Part shown: one piece after another, positions 25,702-33,833 of the stretch
How positions within the stretch are numbered: position 1 is the stretch's first letter
Layout: every line of letters starts with the position of its first letter
Made by a program: the position numbers and the translations under genes
Source of the DNA: Bdellovibrionales bacterium
Lineage (GTDB): Bacteria > Bdellovibrionota > Bdellovibrionia > Bdellovibrionales > UBA1609
Assembly (NCBI GenBank): GCA_020628165.1
Contig: JAHDFM010000005.1
Location: 3,981-67,980, forward strand
Direction: 5' to 3'
Length of the DNA stretch: 64,000 bases
The notes under the pieces: generated by a model
Database searches by the model: none
Told to the model about the DNA's origin: nothing
What the model saw: the letters and a program-made list of their open reading frames with translations, nothing else

Positions 25702-25759
25702 AAAGAACGCCCTTCAGTAAGTGTTGTACAACTAAACTTATATAGTTACTATCGGACGA

Positions 25760-26146
25760 ATGATAAAAACTTTAATAATATTCATTGTGATTGCCTGCAA
25801 TTGTTTTACTTTTGCTCATTATAAAACAAATCCAAAAGCAGTTCAGATTGAATTTAAAAATGGTTCAAATTGGAACGACAAAGTCAGTTATAAAAAACAA
25901 AAACACATTGGTGAGCACATACAATTTTTAAAAGAACTCTTTCGCAAAAAAAATATATTAATGAACTATGTTTTTGAGGAGTCTGGGCATTCGGTAGTTC
26001 TAATGCAAGGAATGAACTTAAAAGAGCTCACTCAAACTTTACAAACGAATAAGGCCGTTAAAGACAAAGTGATTGATTACGTGCTAAAACCAGTCAATGT
26101 GACCATGTTTGGTCAGTTGCGAAAAAAAGAACACAAACACAAATAG
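25760..26146 (+). CDS. Exported YciI-like small protein
   Basis: 128 residues with a signal peptide (MIKTLIIFIVIACNCFTFAH). The mature part (IGEHIQFLKELFRKKNILM, SVVLMQGMNLKELTQTLQTN, YVLKPVNVTMFGQL) resembles the ferredoxin-like YciI/YCII fold, which is usually cytosolic and of unclear function; export is unusual. Ends in a basic His/Lys tail (KKEHKHK). It lies 18 bp before the TolC-like gene and may be co-transcribed with the efflux genes. Confidence 0.55.
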   Translation: MIKTLIIFIVIACNCFTFAHYKTNPKAVQIEFKNGSNWNDKVSYKKQKHIGEHIQFLKELFRKKNILMNYVFEESGHSVVLMQGMNLKELTQTLQTNKAVKDKVIDYVLKPVNVTMFGQLRKKEHKHK

Positions 26147-26164
26147 TCAGGAGCTGTCAGTTTT

Positions 26165-27610
26165 ATGATGAAATATTTAGCGTTATACATTTTTTTATTA
26201 AGCAACTGGTCAGGTTATGTCTTTGCTAAAGAAGCTTTTTTAATTGATCAGTTTTTAAAAGAGGTTCAAAAAAACTCAATTTTATATCAGCAAACATTCA
26301 TTGAAAACTCGGCAGCCAATGTAAACAGTTCATTAAGTCTCAATGACTTTAACTGGTCAGGGTTGGTGAGTTACAATTATTTTGATGTGGAAGAAGTAGC
26401 ATTTTCACCGTTCTCTCCAGAGAAGATTACAAAATCGACGTACAACTTAAATGTGACCAAAAAATGGGAGCAGGGGCTCACCTCAAGCCTTAATTACACC
26501 TTGGTTGATAATCTCACCGACTATCCTATGGGCACTCAACTAGATTATTTGCAACCTGATCTCAATCTCACCTTGTCAACAGACTTAGTCCAAGATGTCT
26601 TTTATCGCAAATCTCAAGCTCAAGTGGATCAAGTGAACTCAACATTAACCCTCAATACTTTACAGATGCGACAAAAACAAAAAGAAATCTTAGTGGGGTC
26701 TTTGTTAAGGCTTGCAAACACCCTAGCTTCTGAGGTTCAGTTAGATTCACAACAACAACTCTGTCAGGAGTTAAAATCGCAAGTTAATAAATTATATAAT
26801 AAATCAAGGTCAGGCATTGTCAGTCAAAGAGACTATCTCTTAAGCCTTAAAAAGAAAAACAACTGCTTTGTACAAATCAATACTATAGATTCACAGATTA
26901 AGACATCGGCGGCTTCTTTCCGAGTTGATTATGGGCTCAGCTACGCGGATTACAAAAACATCAGTTTGAGTGCTGTCACGGATAAAGTGATTCCACTCTA
27001 TCAGCAACAAAAACAAACGGGGCAAGAAACCTTTGATGTTAACGCCACATTAAATATGCGCAGACTCACGCAAGAGCTTGAGTCCGTCACACAGCAAATT
27101 AAAAGATTGGGTGCTGAAAGTAAACCTGCTGTGAATTTGTCATTAACTCTAGGGGCAAAGGGGTTAGATAATGACTTTGATTCGTCTCACGAGGATGTCA
27201 GTGAATTAAGTAACCCATATGTCTCTGGGACAGTGTCTGTGGATCTTCCCTTCACCAACAAGCGAAAAGCGGACCAGTTAAAGGCTATGAGCTTGCAGAA
27301 GCAGTTGCTGGATAAAAAAATAAAGGTTGAAAAAACATCTCAGACTGAAAACTTTAATAATTTGAAAGAGCGCATAGAGTTGCAGCTTCAAAACTTAGAG
27401 CTTGTCGATAAAAACATAGGTTATTCTAAGTCAGCTCTAAGAGTTGCTACGAAAGACTTTAATAACGGTCGCATAGACTTTTTGTCTTTGTCTGAGTTTC
27501 AATCACAGTTAATTGAAAGTGAGGTAGAGCTGGTCGCCGTTCATCTCAACTTGATAGTAGATATCATATCTTATCTCGATCATTATAATTTCTTTGAAAG
27601 GTACTATTGA
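26165..27610 (+). CDS. TolC-family outer-membrane efflux protein
   Basis: 481 residues with a signal peptide (MMKYLALYIFLLSNWSGYVFA). The two long helical halves and intervening strands of the TolC/OEP fold are visible (NSTLTLNTLQMRQKQKEILV, GIVSQRDYLLSLKKK, LRVATKDFNNGRIDFLSLSE). The last motif is the classic OEP pattern. It forms the outer-membrane channel of tripartite export systems. Stop overlaps the RND gene start (TGATG), so the two are coupled. No periplasmic adaptor gene is present in this operon. Confidence 0.88.
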   Translation: MMKYLALYIFLLSNWSGYVFAKEAFLIDQFLKEVQKNSILYQQTFIENSAANVNSSLSLNDFNWSGLVSYNYFDVEEVAFSPFSPEKITKSTYNLNVTKKWEQGLTSSLNYTLVDNLTDYPMGTQLDYLQPDLNLTLSTDLVQDVFYRKSQAQVDQVNSTLTLNTLQMRQKQKEILVGSLLRLANTLASEVQLDSQQQLCQELKSQVNKLYNKSRSGIVSQRDYLLSLKKKNNCFVQINTIDSQIKTSAASFRVDYGLSYADYKNISLSAVTDKVIPLYQQQKQTGQETFDVNATLNMRRLTQELESVTQQIKRLGAESKPAVNLSLTLGAKGLDNDFDSSHEDVSELSNPYVSGTVSVDLPFTNKRKADQLKAMSLQKQLLDKKIKVEKTSQTENFNNLKERIELQLQNLELVDKNIGYSKSALRVATKDFNNGRIDFLSLSEFQSQLIESEVELVAVHLNLIVDIISYLDHYNFFERYY

Positions 27611-30600
27611 TGGCATTTTTTAACTGGCTTTTTAAAAACACATTATTTATTCATTATTTGACTTTAGTTATTGTTATTGTGGGAATTGCATCCTTGCTGC
27701 GCATGAAGAAAGAGGCTCGCCCAAATGTGAACTTTAACAGAGCCTTCATACAAGCCATCTATCCGGGAGCTTCACCCAGTGATATTGAAGAACTTGTCAT
27801 AGATCCCATTGAAGAAAAAATATCTGAGGTTGACGGGGTTGAGGACTTTCGTTCTGTGTCTTATCAGGGAGCAGGTTCAATCTCAGTGAAGATAGACGAG
27901 GACGTCCCCAGTGTAGATAAAATTGTCGATGATGTTAGGCAAAAGGTCTCTGAGGTTAAAGACCTGCCTCAAACCGTAGAAAACCCAATAGTTTCTGAGG
28001 CGAAAGCCATCAACATACCTATAGTGGCCATCGCTCTCTACGGAAAGCTCTCTCCATTTGATATGAAGTTAGAAGTCGAAAAACTAAAAAGTTTTTTGAC
28101 CAAAATACCTGGCGTTCAAAAGGTGTCTACCGAAGGCATTGAAGACTTACAGTTGCAACTCATGGCAAACCCTGAGTTCTTAAATAAATACGATGTGACC
28201 CTGTTAGAGCTTGATCAAGCTATCAATCGTTGGACAAAAGAACTGCCTGGCGGATTGTTGCAAGGGCAACGTTTTTCAAACAATTTAACTGTTGGTGAAA
28301 ATTACGACACGGTCGAAAGCATTAAAGGGTTCATCCTTAGAAGTAATGACTCTGGTAAAAAGGTGCGAGTTTCTCAGCTAGCTAATGTTGATTATGAAAT
28401 GGAGCGTTCAAGCATTAAAAATTTGTACCGCTCAGACAGTGCTGTGACTTTAACAGTTATCAAGAAGCCAACTCATGACATTGTGAAAACGGTCAACCTT
28501 GTAAAAGACGGCATGAAACAATATAAAAATAATTTGCCTGAAGGTTTGAGCTACGAGATCTACAATGACCAAGCCACACGTGTAAACAATCGATTGAATA
28601 CGGTTTTTCAAAACGCTATTTTTGGGCTTATATTAGTTTTGATATTACTCATTCTCTTTTTAGATGTGCGCTCCGCCATTGTGACTACAATAGGTATACC
28701 TGTTGCTTTGCTTGGTGGAATCTTTCTACTTTACATATACGGCAGCACCATGAACTCTTTGGTTCTTGTTGGTATGATTGTGGTGCTTGGAATGTTAGTG
28801 GATGACGCCATTGTGGTGTGTGAAAATATATATTATTACGTTGAACAAGGGATTGAGCCGCAACAGGCTGCTCTGCAAGGTGTGCTTGAAATTGGCAAGC
28901 CTGTGGTTGCAACTGTGCTCACCACGGTGATGGCCTTTATGCCCGTACTATTTATGAAAGGAATCATGGGGCAATTCATCAGTGTCATACCTCTGACGGT
29001 GATTTTGCTTTTGTGTGTGTCTTTGTTTGAGGCTTTATTAATATTGCCGGTGCACGCTAGTGAAATTATGAAAGTCTCACACAAGCCTAAGAAAAATTTT
29101 TTCAAGCGCTTTGAAAATCTCTATACTCAGTATCTTAATTTTTCTACCGCACGTTTAAAAAACATTGGGATGACAGTTGTACTGGTTCTAGTTTTTGTTG
29201 TTTCAGGAGCTCAAGGTAAAAAACTTTTTGACCGATTTACACTTTTTCCTGCAACTGGTTTAGAAGGCGTGAGCATTCGTGTTGAGCTAGAAAAAAACAC
29301 ATCTGTGATTGAAACCACTGAAAAAATAAAAATCCTCAACACCATGTTAGAGGAAGTAGCAGGAGACGATTTTGAAGACTTCACATCAACCATTGGGAGT
29401 GTGAGGACTGGGGGAGCAACTGGCAGTCAACAAATCGCTTCACATCTTGGGCAGGTCGGTATTTTCTTTACATCAGATCCAACTTTTTTGTTCAGAGAAA
29501 AATCGGTGTTAAAAAAAATCAAAGAACAAACAAACATATTTGCTGAAAAATACGGTGCTAAAACATCACTTACCATCGATCGACCAGGACCACCTGTTGG
29601 CAAACCCATCCAGTTTGAAATTGCTTCTCGAGATATTGACGTGGGTTATGATATAGCTCAAGAGATTCAAAATAAGTTAGGTGAAATCGACGGAGTGGTC
29701 AGCATTGAAAATGATCTCGATGGCGACAGTGTCAACTACCGCTATAAAATTGATAACGAAAGGGCGACAGCTCAAGGCATAAGCCCACAAGAGGTTGCTG
29801 CCACAATATTTATGGCAAGCACGGGTAAAGTGGCCACAGAAATTCTAAAGAACAATGAAAAGGTGGAAGTCTTAGTGAGTGTTGATCAGAGCAATGATCT
29901 TTCTTACAAAGATATTTTAAAGTTAAAAATAAGAAATAAATACGGGCAGTCCATTTTGTTAAGTAATTTTGTTACAATTGCCGAAGAAAAGGGGCCATCA
30001 ACCATTCAACGATTAGATGGTGTGCGCACAGTGTCTGTTTTTGCTGAGGTAGAAGAAAATAAAATTACGGGCAAAGAGGCCAATAAGCAAGTCATGCCAA
30101 CGGTGATGCAGCTTCAAGAAAAATATCCCAACGTTAAAATCAATTTTGGTGGAGGAGCTAAAAGGAGAATGGAAACTCTGCAAGAAACGCTCTTTTTGTT
30201 TATCTTTTCCATCATAGTGATTTTTATGATCATTAGTGTGACTTTCAACTCTTTTATTTATCCGTTCTTAGTTCTGCTCACAATTCCAATGGGGCTTTGT
30301 GGAGTTGTGTGGGCTTTAACTTTGCACGGAAAGCCTTTCACTTTGATGGGAATCATAGGAGTTATTGGTCTTTCCGGAGTTGTTGTTAATATATCTATTA
30401 TTTTAATGAAGTTTATGCAGGAAAACATATCCAAAGATAAACTATTCAAAGATGCCGTTAAAAATGCCAGTGTTCGAAGATTGAGGCCGATTGTGGTGAC
30501 CACTATCACTACAATCATTGGGTTGTTGCCAACAATGTACGGCTTGGGTGGTGTAGATTCCTTTGTGCAACCACTGGCATTGGTTATGGGCTGGGGCCTT

Positions 30601-30678
30601 TTTGGAGCAACCTTACTTTCTCTATTGTTTTTGCCGTCAGTGATTTCATTGTTTTCCATATTAAAGCCTAGGTCCTGA
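27610..30678 (+). CDS. RND family efflux transporter permease
   Basis: 1022 residues from ATG 27610 (TTG 27607 is also in frame). Standard RND length and layout: first span (about 12-28), periplasmic porter domain (PGASPSDIEELVIDPIEEKI), a cluster of spans with the proton-relay block (GMIVVLGMLVDDAIVVCENI, two Asp), a second periplasmic loop, and a second span cluster (LMGIIGVIGLSGVVVNISII). This fits HAE1/AcrB-type or AcrB-like lipid or drug export rather than metal CzcA, which would show different charged residues. Works with the coupled TolC. Confidence 0.93.
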   Translation: MAFFNWLFKNTLFIHYLTLVIVIVGIASLLRMKKEARPNVNFNRAFIQAIYPGASPSDIEELVIDPIEEKISEVDGVEDFRSVSYQGAGSISVKIDEDVPSVDKIVDDVRQKVSEVKDLPQTVENPIVSEAKAINIPIVAIALYGKLSPFDMKLEVEKLKSFLTKIPGVQKVSTEGIEDLQLQLMANPEFLNKYDVTLLELDQAINRWTKELPGGLLQGQRFSNNLTVGENYDTVESIKGFILRSNDSGKKVRVSQLANVDYEMERSSIKNLYRSDSAVTLTVIKKPTHDIVKTVNLVKDGMKQYKNNLPEGLSYEIYNDQATRVNNRLNTVFQNAIFGLILVLILLILFLDVRSAIVTTIGIPVALLGGIFLLYIYGSTMNSLVLVGMIVVLGMLVDDAIVVCENIYYYVEQGIEPQQAALQGVLEIGKPVVATVLTTVMAFMPVLFMKGIMGQFISVIPLTVILLLCVSLFEALLILPVHASEIMKVSHKPKKNFFKRFENLYTQYLNFSTARLKNIGMTVVLVLVFVVSGAQGKKLFDRFTLFPATGLEGVSIRVELEKNTSVIETTEKIKILNTMLEEVAGDDFEDFTSTIGSVRTGGATGSQQIASHLGQVGIFFTSDPTFLFREKSVLKKIKEQTNIFAEKYGAKTSLTIDRPGPPVGKPIQFEIASRDIDVGYDIAQEIQNKLGEIDGVVSIENDLDGDSVNYRYKIDNERATAQGISPQEVAATIFMASTGKVATEILKNNEKVEVLVSVDQSNDLSYKDILKLKIRNKYGQSILLSNFVTIAEEKGPSTIQRLDGVRTVSVFAEVEENKITGKEANKQVMPTVMQLQEKYPNVKINFGGGAKRRMETLQETLFLFIFSIIVIFMIISVTFNSFIYPFLVLLTIPMGLCGVVWALTLHGKPFTLMGIIGVIGLSGVVVNISIILMKFMQENISKDKLFKDAVKNASVRRLRPIVVTTITTIIGLLPTMYGLGGVDSFVQPLALVMGWGLFGATLLSLLFLPSVISLFSILKPRS

Positions 30679-30740
30679 TATTGTTTGATAGTGCAGTAAT
30701 TGTACGAATTGCTTAATGATTCCTTTAAAATGAAGGAGTC

Positions 30741-31481
30741 ATGCGATTTTTTCTATGTGCTTTACTCATTATCTTTTCTTTACCAGCGCAGGCGCGCTTT
30801 TATTTAGATAGTTACGGCCTTGGCTATGGATTCTTAATGAGTGGAATCTTTACTGAAGCTGTTACAGATCAAAGAGAAAACAGTCTATACGGTTCTTTGT
30901 CTTTTCATTTTTTAAATACATTTATAGGTGTGAGAAGAGATAACTCTAAGTGGAGCGCTCATCTGCGCGGCGCTTATACTCTGATCCCGAGAACAGCCGA
31001 GGATGATGCAGCTAAAATTAGTCAGTGGCGACTTTCAGCCTTGATGGGCTATCATTTTGAGGACCTCAAAGAAAACTCCTATTACGTCACTGCAGGTTTG
31101 GGTGTGTTGGGAACGATCAGTAAAGGGCAGGGCGGAGCTGTTACTCAGGGAAACAGTGCTGGCACGGCCACATTTTATCGCCCGTCCAATGATGTGCAAT
31201 CAAAACTGTTGATGCTTGAGGTGGGATTTAATCATTACCTGTCACGCAATTTTAAGTACTCCGTTGAAGGTATGATCAATGGTCTGTTTGGTGACCGCAG
31301 AAATTTAAATATATACTTTAATTTATCTTATGCTTGGAACCCAGGCCTCTTGCGAAGAATTAAAATATTTGAGCGCAAAAGTCAGCGCCGCCAAGATCAG
31401 TTTGTGGAAGAGAGTGAGTTAAAAACTAAGAAGCGAAAGAAAATACGTCGTAAGAAACGTAAATCAAGGAAGAGGCAATGA
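30741..31481 (+). CDS. Outer-membrane protein with strongly basic C-terminal tail
   Basis: 246 residues, signal peptide MRFFLCALLIIFSLPAQA. Barrel-like strands (FYLDSYGLGYGFLMSG, WSAHLRGAYTLIP, SYYVTAGLGVLGTI, YSVEGMINGLFGD, IYFNLSYAWNPG) fill most of the chain. It then ends in about 35 residues dominated by Lys and Arg (KKRKKIRRKKRKSRKRQ). A soluble basic tail after a barrel is unusual because the last strand normally ends the protein. The next gene overlaps by 4 bases (ATGA), so it is co-translated with a metalloprotease. Confidence 0.65.
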   Translation: MRFFLCALLIIFSLPAQARFYLDSYGLGYGFLMSGIFTEAVTDQRENSLYGSLSFHFLNTFIGVRRDNSKWSAHLRGAYTLIPRTAEDDAAKISQWRLSALMGYHFEDLKENSYYVTAGLGVLGTISKGQGGAVTQGNSAGTATFYRPSNDVQSKLLMLEVGFNHYLSRNFKYSVEGMINGLFGDRRNLNIYFNLSYAWNPGLLRRIKIFERKSQRRQDQFVEESELKTKKRKKIRRKKRKSRKRQ

Positions 31482-32227
31482 ATTATATAAAGACTGTATT
31501 GTTATTTGGGCTTTTATTTAACTTTGGTCATGTTCAAGCTTTTACTTTGATGTTGCCGGATATCTTAGGGTTCAACACCAATAGATTAGAAGTGCATTAC
31601 AGCAACACCGACTGTTATGCTCAGGCAAGATCTGACCTCGAGGATGCTTTAGATTTTTGGAATGCAGCCGTGCATGCAAACTTGGAGCTTTCTATCGGAG
31701 GTAATGTGAGCTTCACTGACACTCAAATTGAAACCTATGCTTTTCCTCAAAGTGTGGTCGTGGGTTGCACTGTCGATATGAACTCGTTGGGGAGCTCTGT
31801 CGATAGGGACGTCACTTTGGCCTTTGCTAGTGTCAGAGATCAAGAAGGAGACGATAAAAAAATAGACAAGGGTTACATCATTTTGAATGTCGACCCTAAC
31901 GGTAAGGCTAATATCTCAAGAAGGCCTTCTGAAGAGCGAACGGCCATCATTGCCCATGAGATGGGCCATGTTTTGGGGTTAGGTCACTCTGGCGTTAAAG
32001 GTGCACTTATGTACTTTAGAGAGAATGGTTACGAGGCAAGGCTTCATCAAGACGACATCGACGGCATAAGGCATCTCTATCCTCAAAATGAACTGAGTGG
32101 TGATTACTTCTTAGGCTGCGCCACTGTCAAAAATACAAATAAACACCAAAGTCATTTAGTAATATGGCTCCTCTTTTTGTTGGTCCCATACCTCTTTTTA
32201 GCTACAATAAAAAAAATACCACTCTAA
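31478..32227 (+). CDS. Matrixin-type zinc metalloprotease, exported
   Basis: 249 residues with signal peptide (TVLLFGLLFNFGHVQA). The metzincin zinc site HEMGHVLGLGH is complete (about residues 160-170), followed by a Met-turn (GALMYF), both standard for matrixins. The C-terminus ends in a membrane span (HLVIWLLFLLVPYLFLATI) followed by a short basic end, so the protease is likely tethered to the membrane. Overlaps the preceding barrel gene. Substrate unknown; a role in prey or envelope protein processing would be inference. Confidence 0.85.
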   Translation: MNYIKTVLLFGLLFNFGHVQAFTLMLPDILGFNTNRLEVHYSNTDCYAQARSDLEDALDFWNAAVHANLELSIGGNVSFTDTQIETYAFPQSVVVGCTVDMNSLGSSVDRDVTLAFASVRDQEGDDKKIDKGYIILNVDPNGKANISRRPSEERTAIIAHEMGHVLGLGHSGVKGALMYFRENGYEARLHQDDIDGIRHLYPQNELSGDYFLGCATVKNTNKHQSHLVIWLLFLLVPYLFLATIKKIPL

Positions 32228-32257
32228 GCAAAGCATTATTACCTTGAGCAAACCACT

Positions 32258-32419
32258 GTCATACTGAGCGAAATGAAGGACCTAAACACAAACTACCGAA
32301 CCAACTAAATAAGTATTTACAACAACTTACCTAAATAAAATCACTTCACTTATAAGTGGAGTTTGCTGAAAATTTAACTTGTTGTGAGGGTTTAGGTCCT
32401 TTACTTCGCTCAGAACGAC
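32258..32419. repeat. MITE-like element with 30-bp inverted ends
   Basis: Left arm 32258-32287 and right arm 32390-32419 are inverted copies matching at 26 of 30 positions (core CTGAGCGAA..AAGGACCT). The 102-bp interior is AT-rich with a perfect 12-bp palindrome CACTTATAAGTG and no ORF. Size, inverted ends and intergenic location fit a miniature inverted-repeat element. No matching transposase is in the window. Confidence 0.65.
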
Positions 32420-32480
32420 CATGCCTCTTTCTGAATGACAATTTGTAGGCAAGCTCAGAGAAAAGTAGTATAGAAGCTGC

Positions 32481-33833
32481 ATGGATCAACACAATAAAGA
32501 CCTGCCAGACTTGCTTTTTAAAGAGAAGTTAGATGCTTATTCTGAAAGTTTTTGTGCAGCCAAGTGGTACAATTCAACCATCTGGTTAGGGGCGGGCCAA
32601 ACGACATCTTGTCACCATCCCCCGAGTCACAAGGTGCCGAGCAAAGTGGTTAAAAATCCAAAGCTTCTCCATAATACCAAAGAAAAAAAACACGACCGCA
32701 AACTCATGCTAAAAGGTAAGCGCCCCAAAGGTTGTGATTATTGTTGGAAGGTGCAAGATCAAGGCGCCGGTGCTATCCCTGACCGAGTTTACAAAAGTCA
32801 TATCTACACGGATGAGGAGCTTCAACAGGCCTTTAAAACACCGGTGAGACAAGACGTTGCTTTAAAAACCTTAGAGATCAGTTTTGATCGCACTTGCAAT
32901 TTTGCTTGTTCTTACTGTAACCCTGGGTTTAGTACAACTTGGGTTAAAGACATTCAAAACGCTGGACCTTACAAAAATATTAACAGCGATGATCGCCACC
33001 ATTTCACCAGCACGCAACCTCAAGCCCAAGTTTATGAAGTTGGAAATAATCCGTTGGTGAATTCATTTTGGCAGTGGTGGGATTTAGAACTTAAAAACAC
33101 CCTCAAAGAATTACGAGTGACAGGCGGAGAGCCAACCATGAGCCCTGAGCTATGGGTTCTTTTCAAAAAGCTAAAATCGTGTTTTGAATCCGGCGAGCTC
33201 AATAAAGACTTCGTACTCAGTGTGAACACGAACCTTGGTATGAAAGAAGCTTTTTTTCAAAAATTAAAATCTCATTTGAGCCAGTTTTCCAATGTTGAGA
33301 TTTATACAAGCTGTGAAGCTCTTGGGCAACAGGCCGAGTACATTCGCGATGGTTTAAATTACAATCTCTGGCGCGAGCGACTGATTGAGCTTGCTAAAGA
33401 CAATAACCTTAGAATGGTGAACGTCATGTGTACGATCAATGCTCTTTGTTTAGAGTCTTTGCCTCAGTTTTTATTAGATTTAAGTGATTTGAGAAAGAGT
33501 TATGGTTCTTACAACAAGTTAACTTTTACTCTCAATATATTGCGATTTCCTTCTTTTCAGTCCTGTCGAATACTTCCACAAGAAGTTAAGGTGGGTTTTG
33601 CAGATAAGCTCAGTGAAATGCTATTAAATCATAAAAATGACTTCTTTCCTCATGAGCAATCTCACATACAGCGCTTAATCAATTATCTCAAAATAGATGA
33701 AGACGACGATTTTTCAATTGAGCAGCAGGATTTTAAAAAGTTTTTTCAGCAGTATGACCTTCGTAGGGGCAAAAGTTTCGAAAACACATTTTCTGGACCT
33801 TTGCTTGATTTTTTTCATGGGATTGAAGTGTGA
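32481..33833 (+). CDS. Twitch-domain radical SAM protein (first of a pair)
   Basis: 450 residues. Radical SAM motif CNFACSYC (about residues 140-147, CxxxCxxC) following LEISFDRT, and RVTGGEPTMSPE, the SAM-binding GGE step. The N-terminal half has a distinctive Cys/His set, FCAAKWYNST then SCHHPPSH and CDYCWKVQD, that may bind a second cluster or zinc. The C-terminal part is a twitch-like region. Twitch radical SAM proteins modify peptides or proteins in unknown ways. It overlaps the next gene by GTGA. No small peptide substrate gene was found beside it. Confidence 0.85.
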   Translation: MDQHNKDLPDLLFKEKLDAYSESFCAAKWYNSTIWLGAGQTTSCHHPPSHKVPSKVVKNPKLLHNTKEKKHDRKLMLKGKRPKGCDYCWKVQDQGAGAIPDRVYKSHIYTDEELQQAFKTPVRQDVALKTLEISFDRTCNFACSYCNPGFSTTWVKDIQNAGPYKNINSDDRHHFTSTQPQAQVYEVGNNPLVNSFWQWWDLELKNTLKELRVTGGEPTMSPELWVLFKKLKSCFESGELNKDFVLSVNTNLGMKEAFFQKLKSHLSQFSNVEIYTSCEALGQQAEYIRDGLNYNLWRERLIELAKDNNLRMVNVMCTINALCLESLPQFLLDLSDLRKSYGSYNKLTFTLNILRFPSFQSCRILPQEVKVGFADKLSEMLLNHKNDFFPHEQSHIQRLINYLKIDEDDDFSIEQQDFKKFFQQYDLRRGKSFENTFSGPLLDFFHGIEV

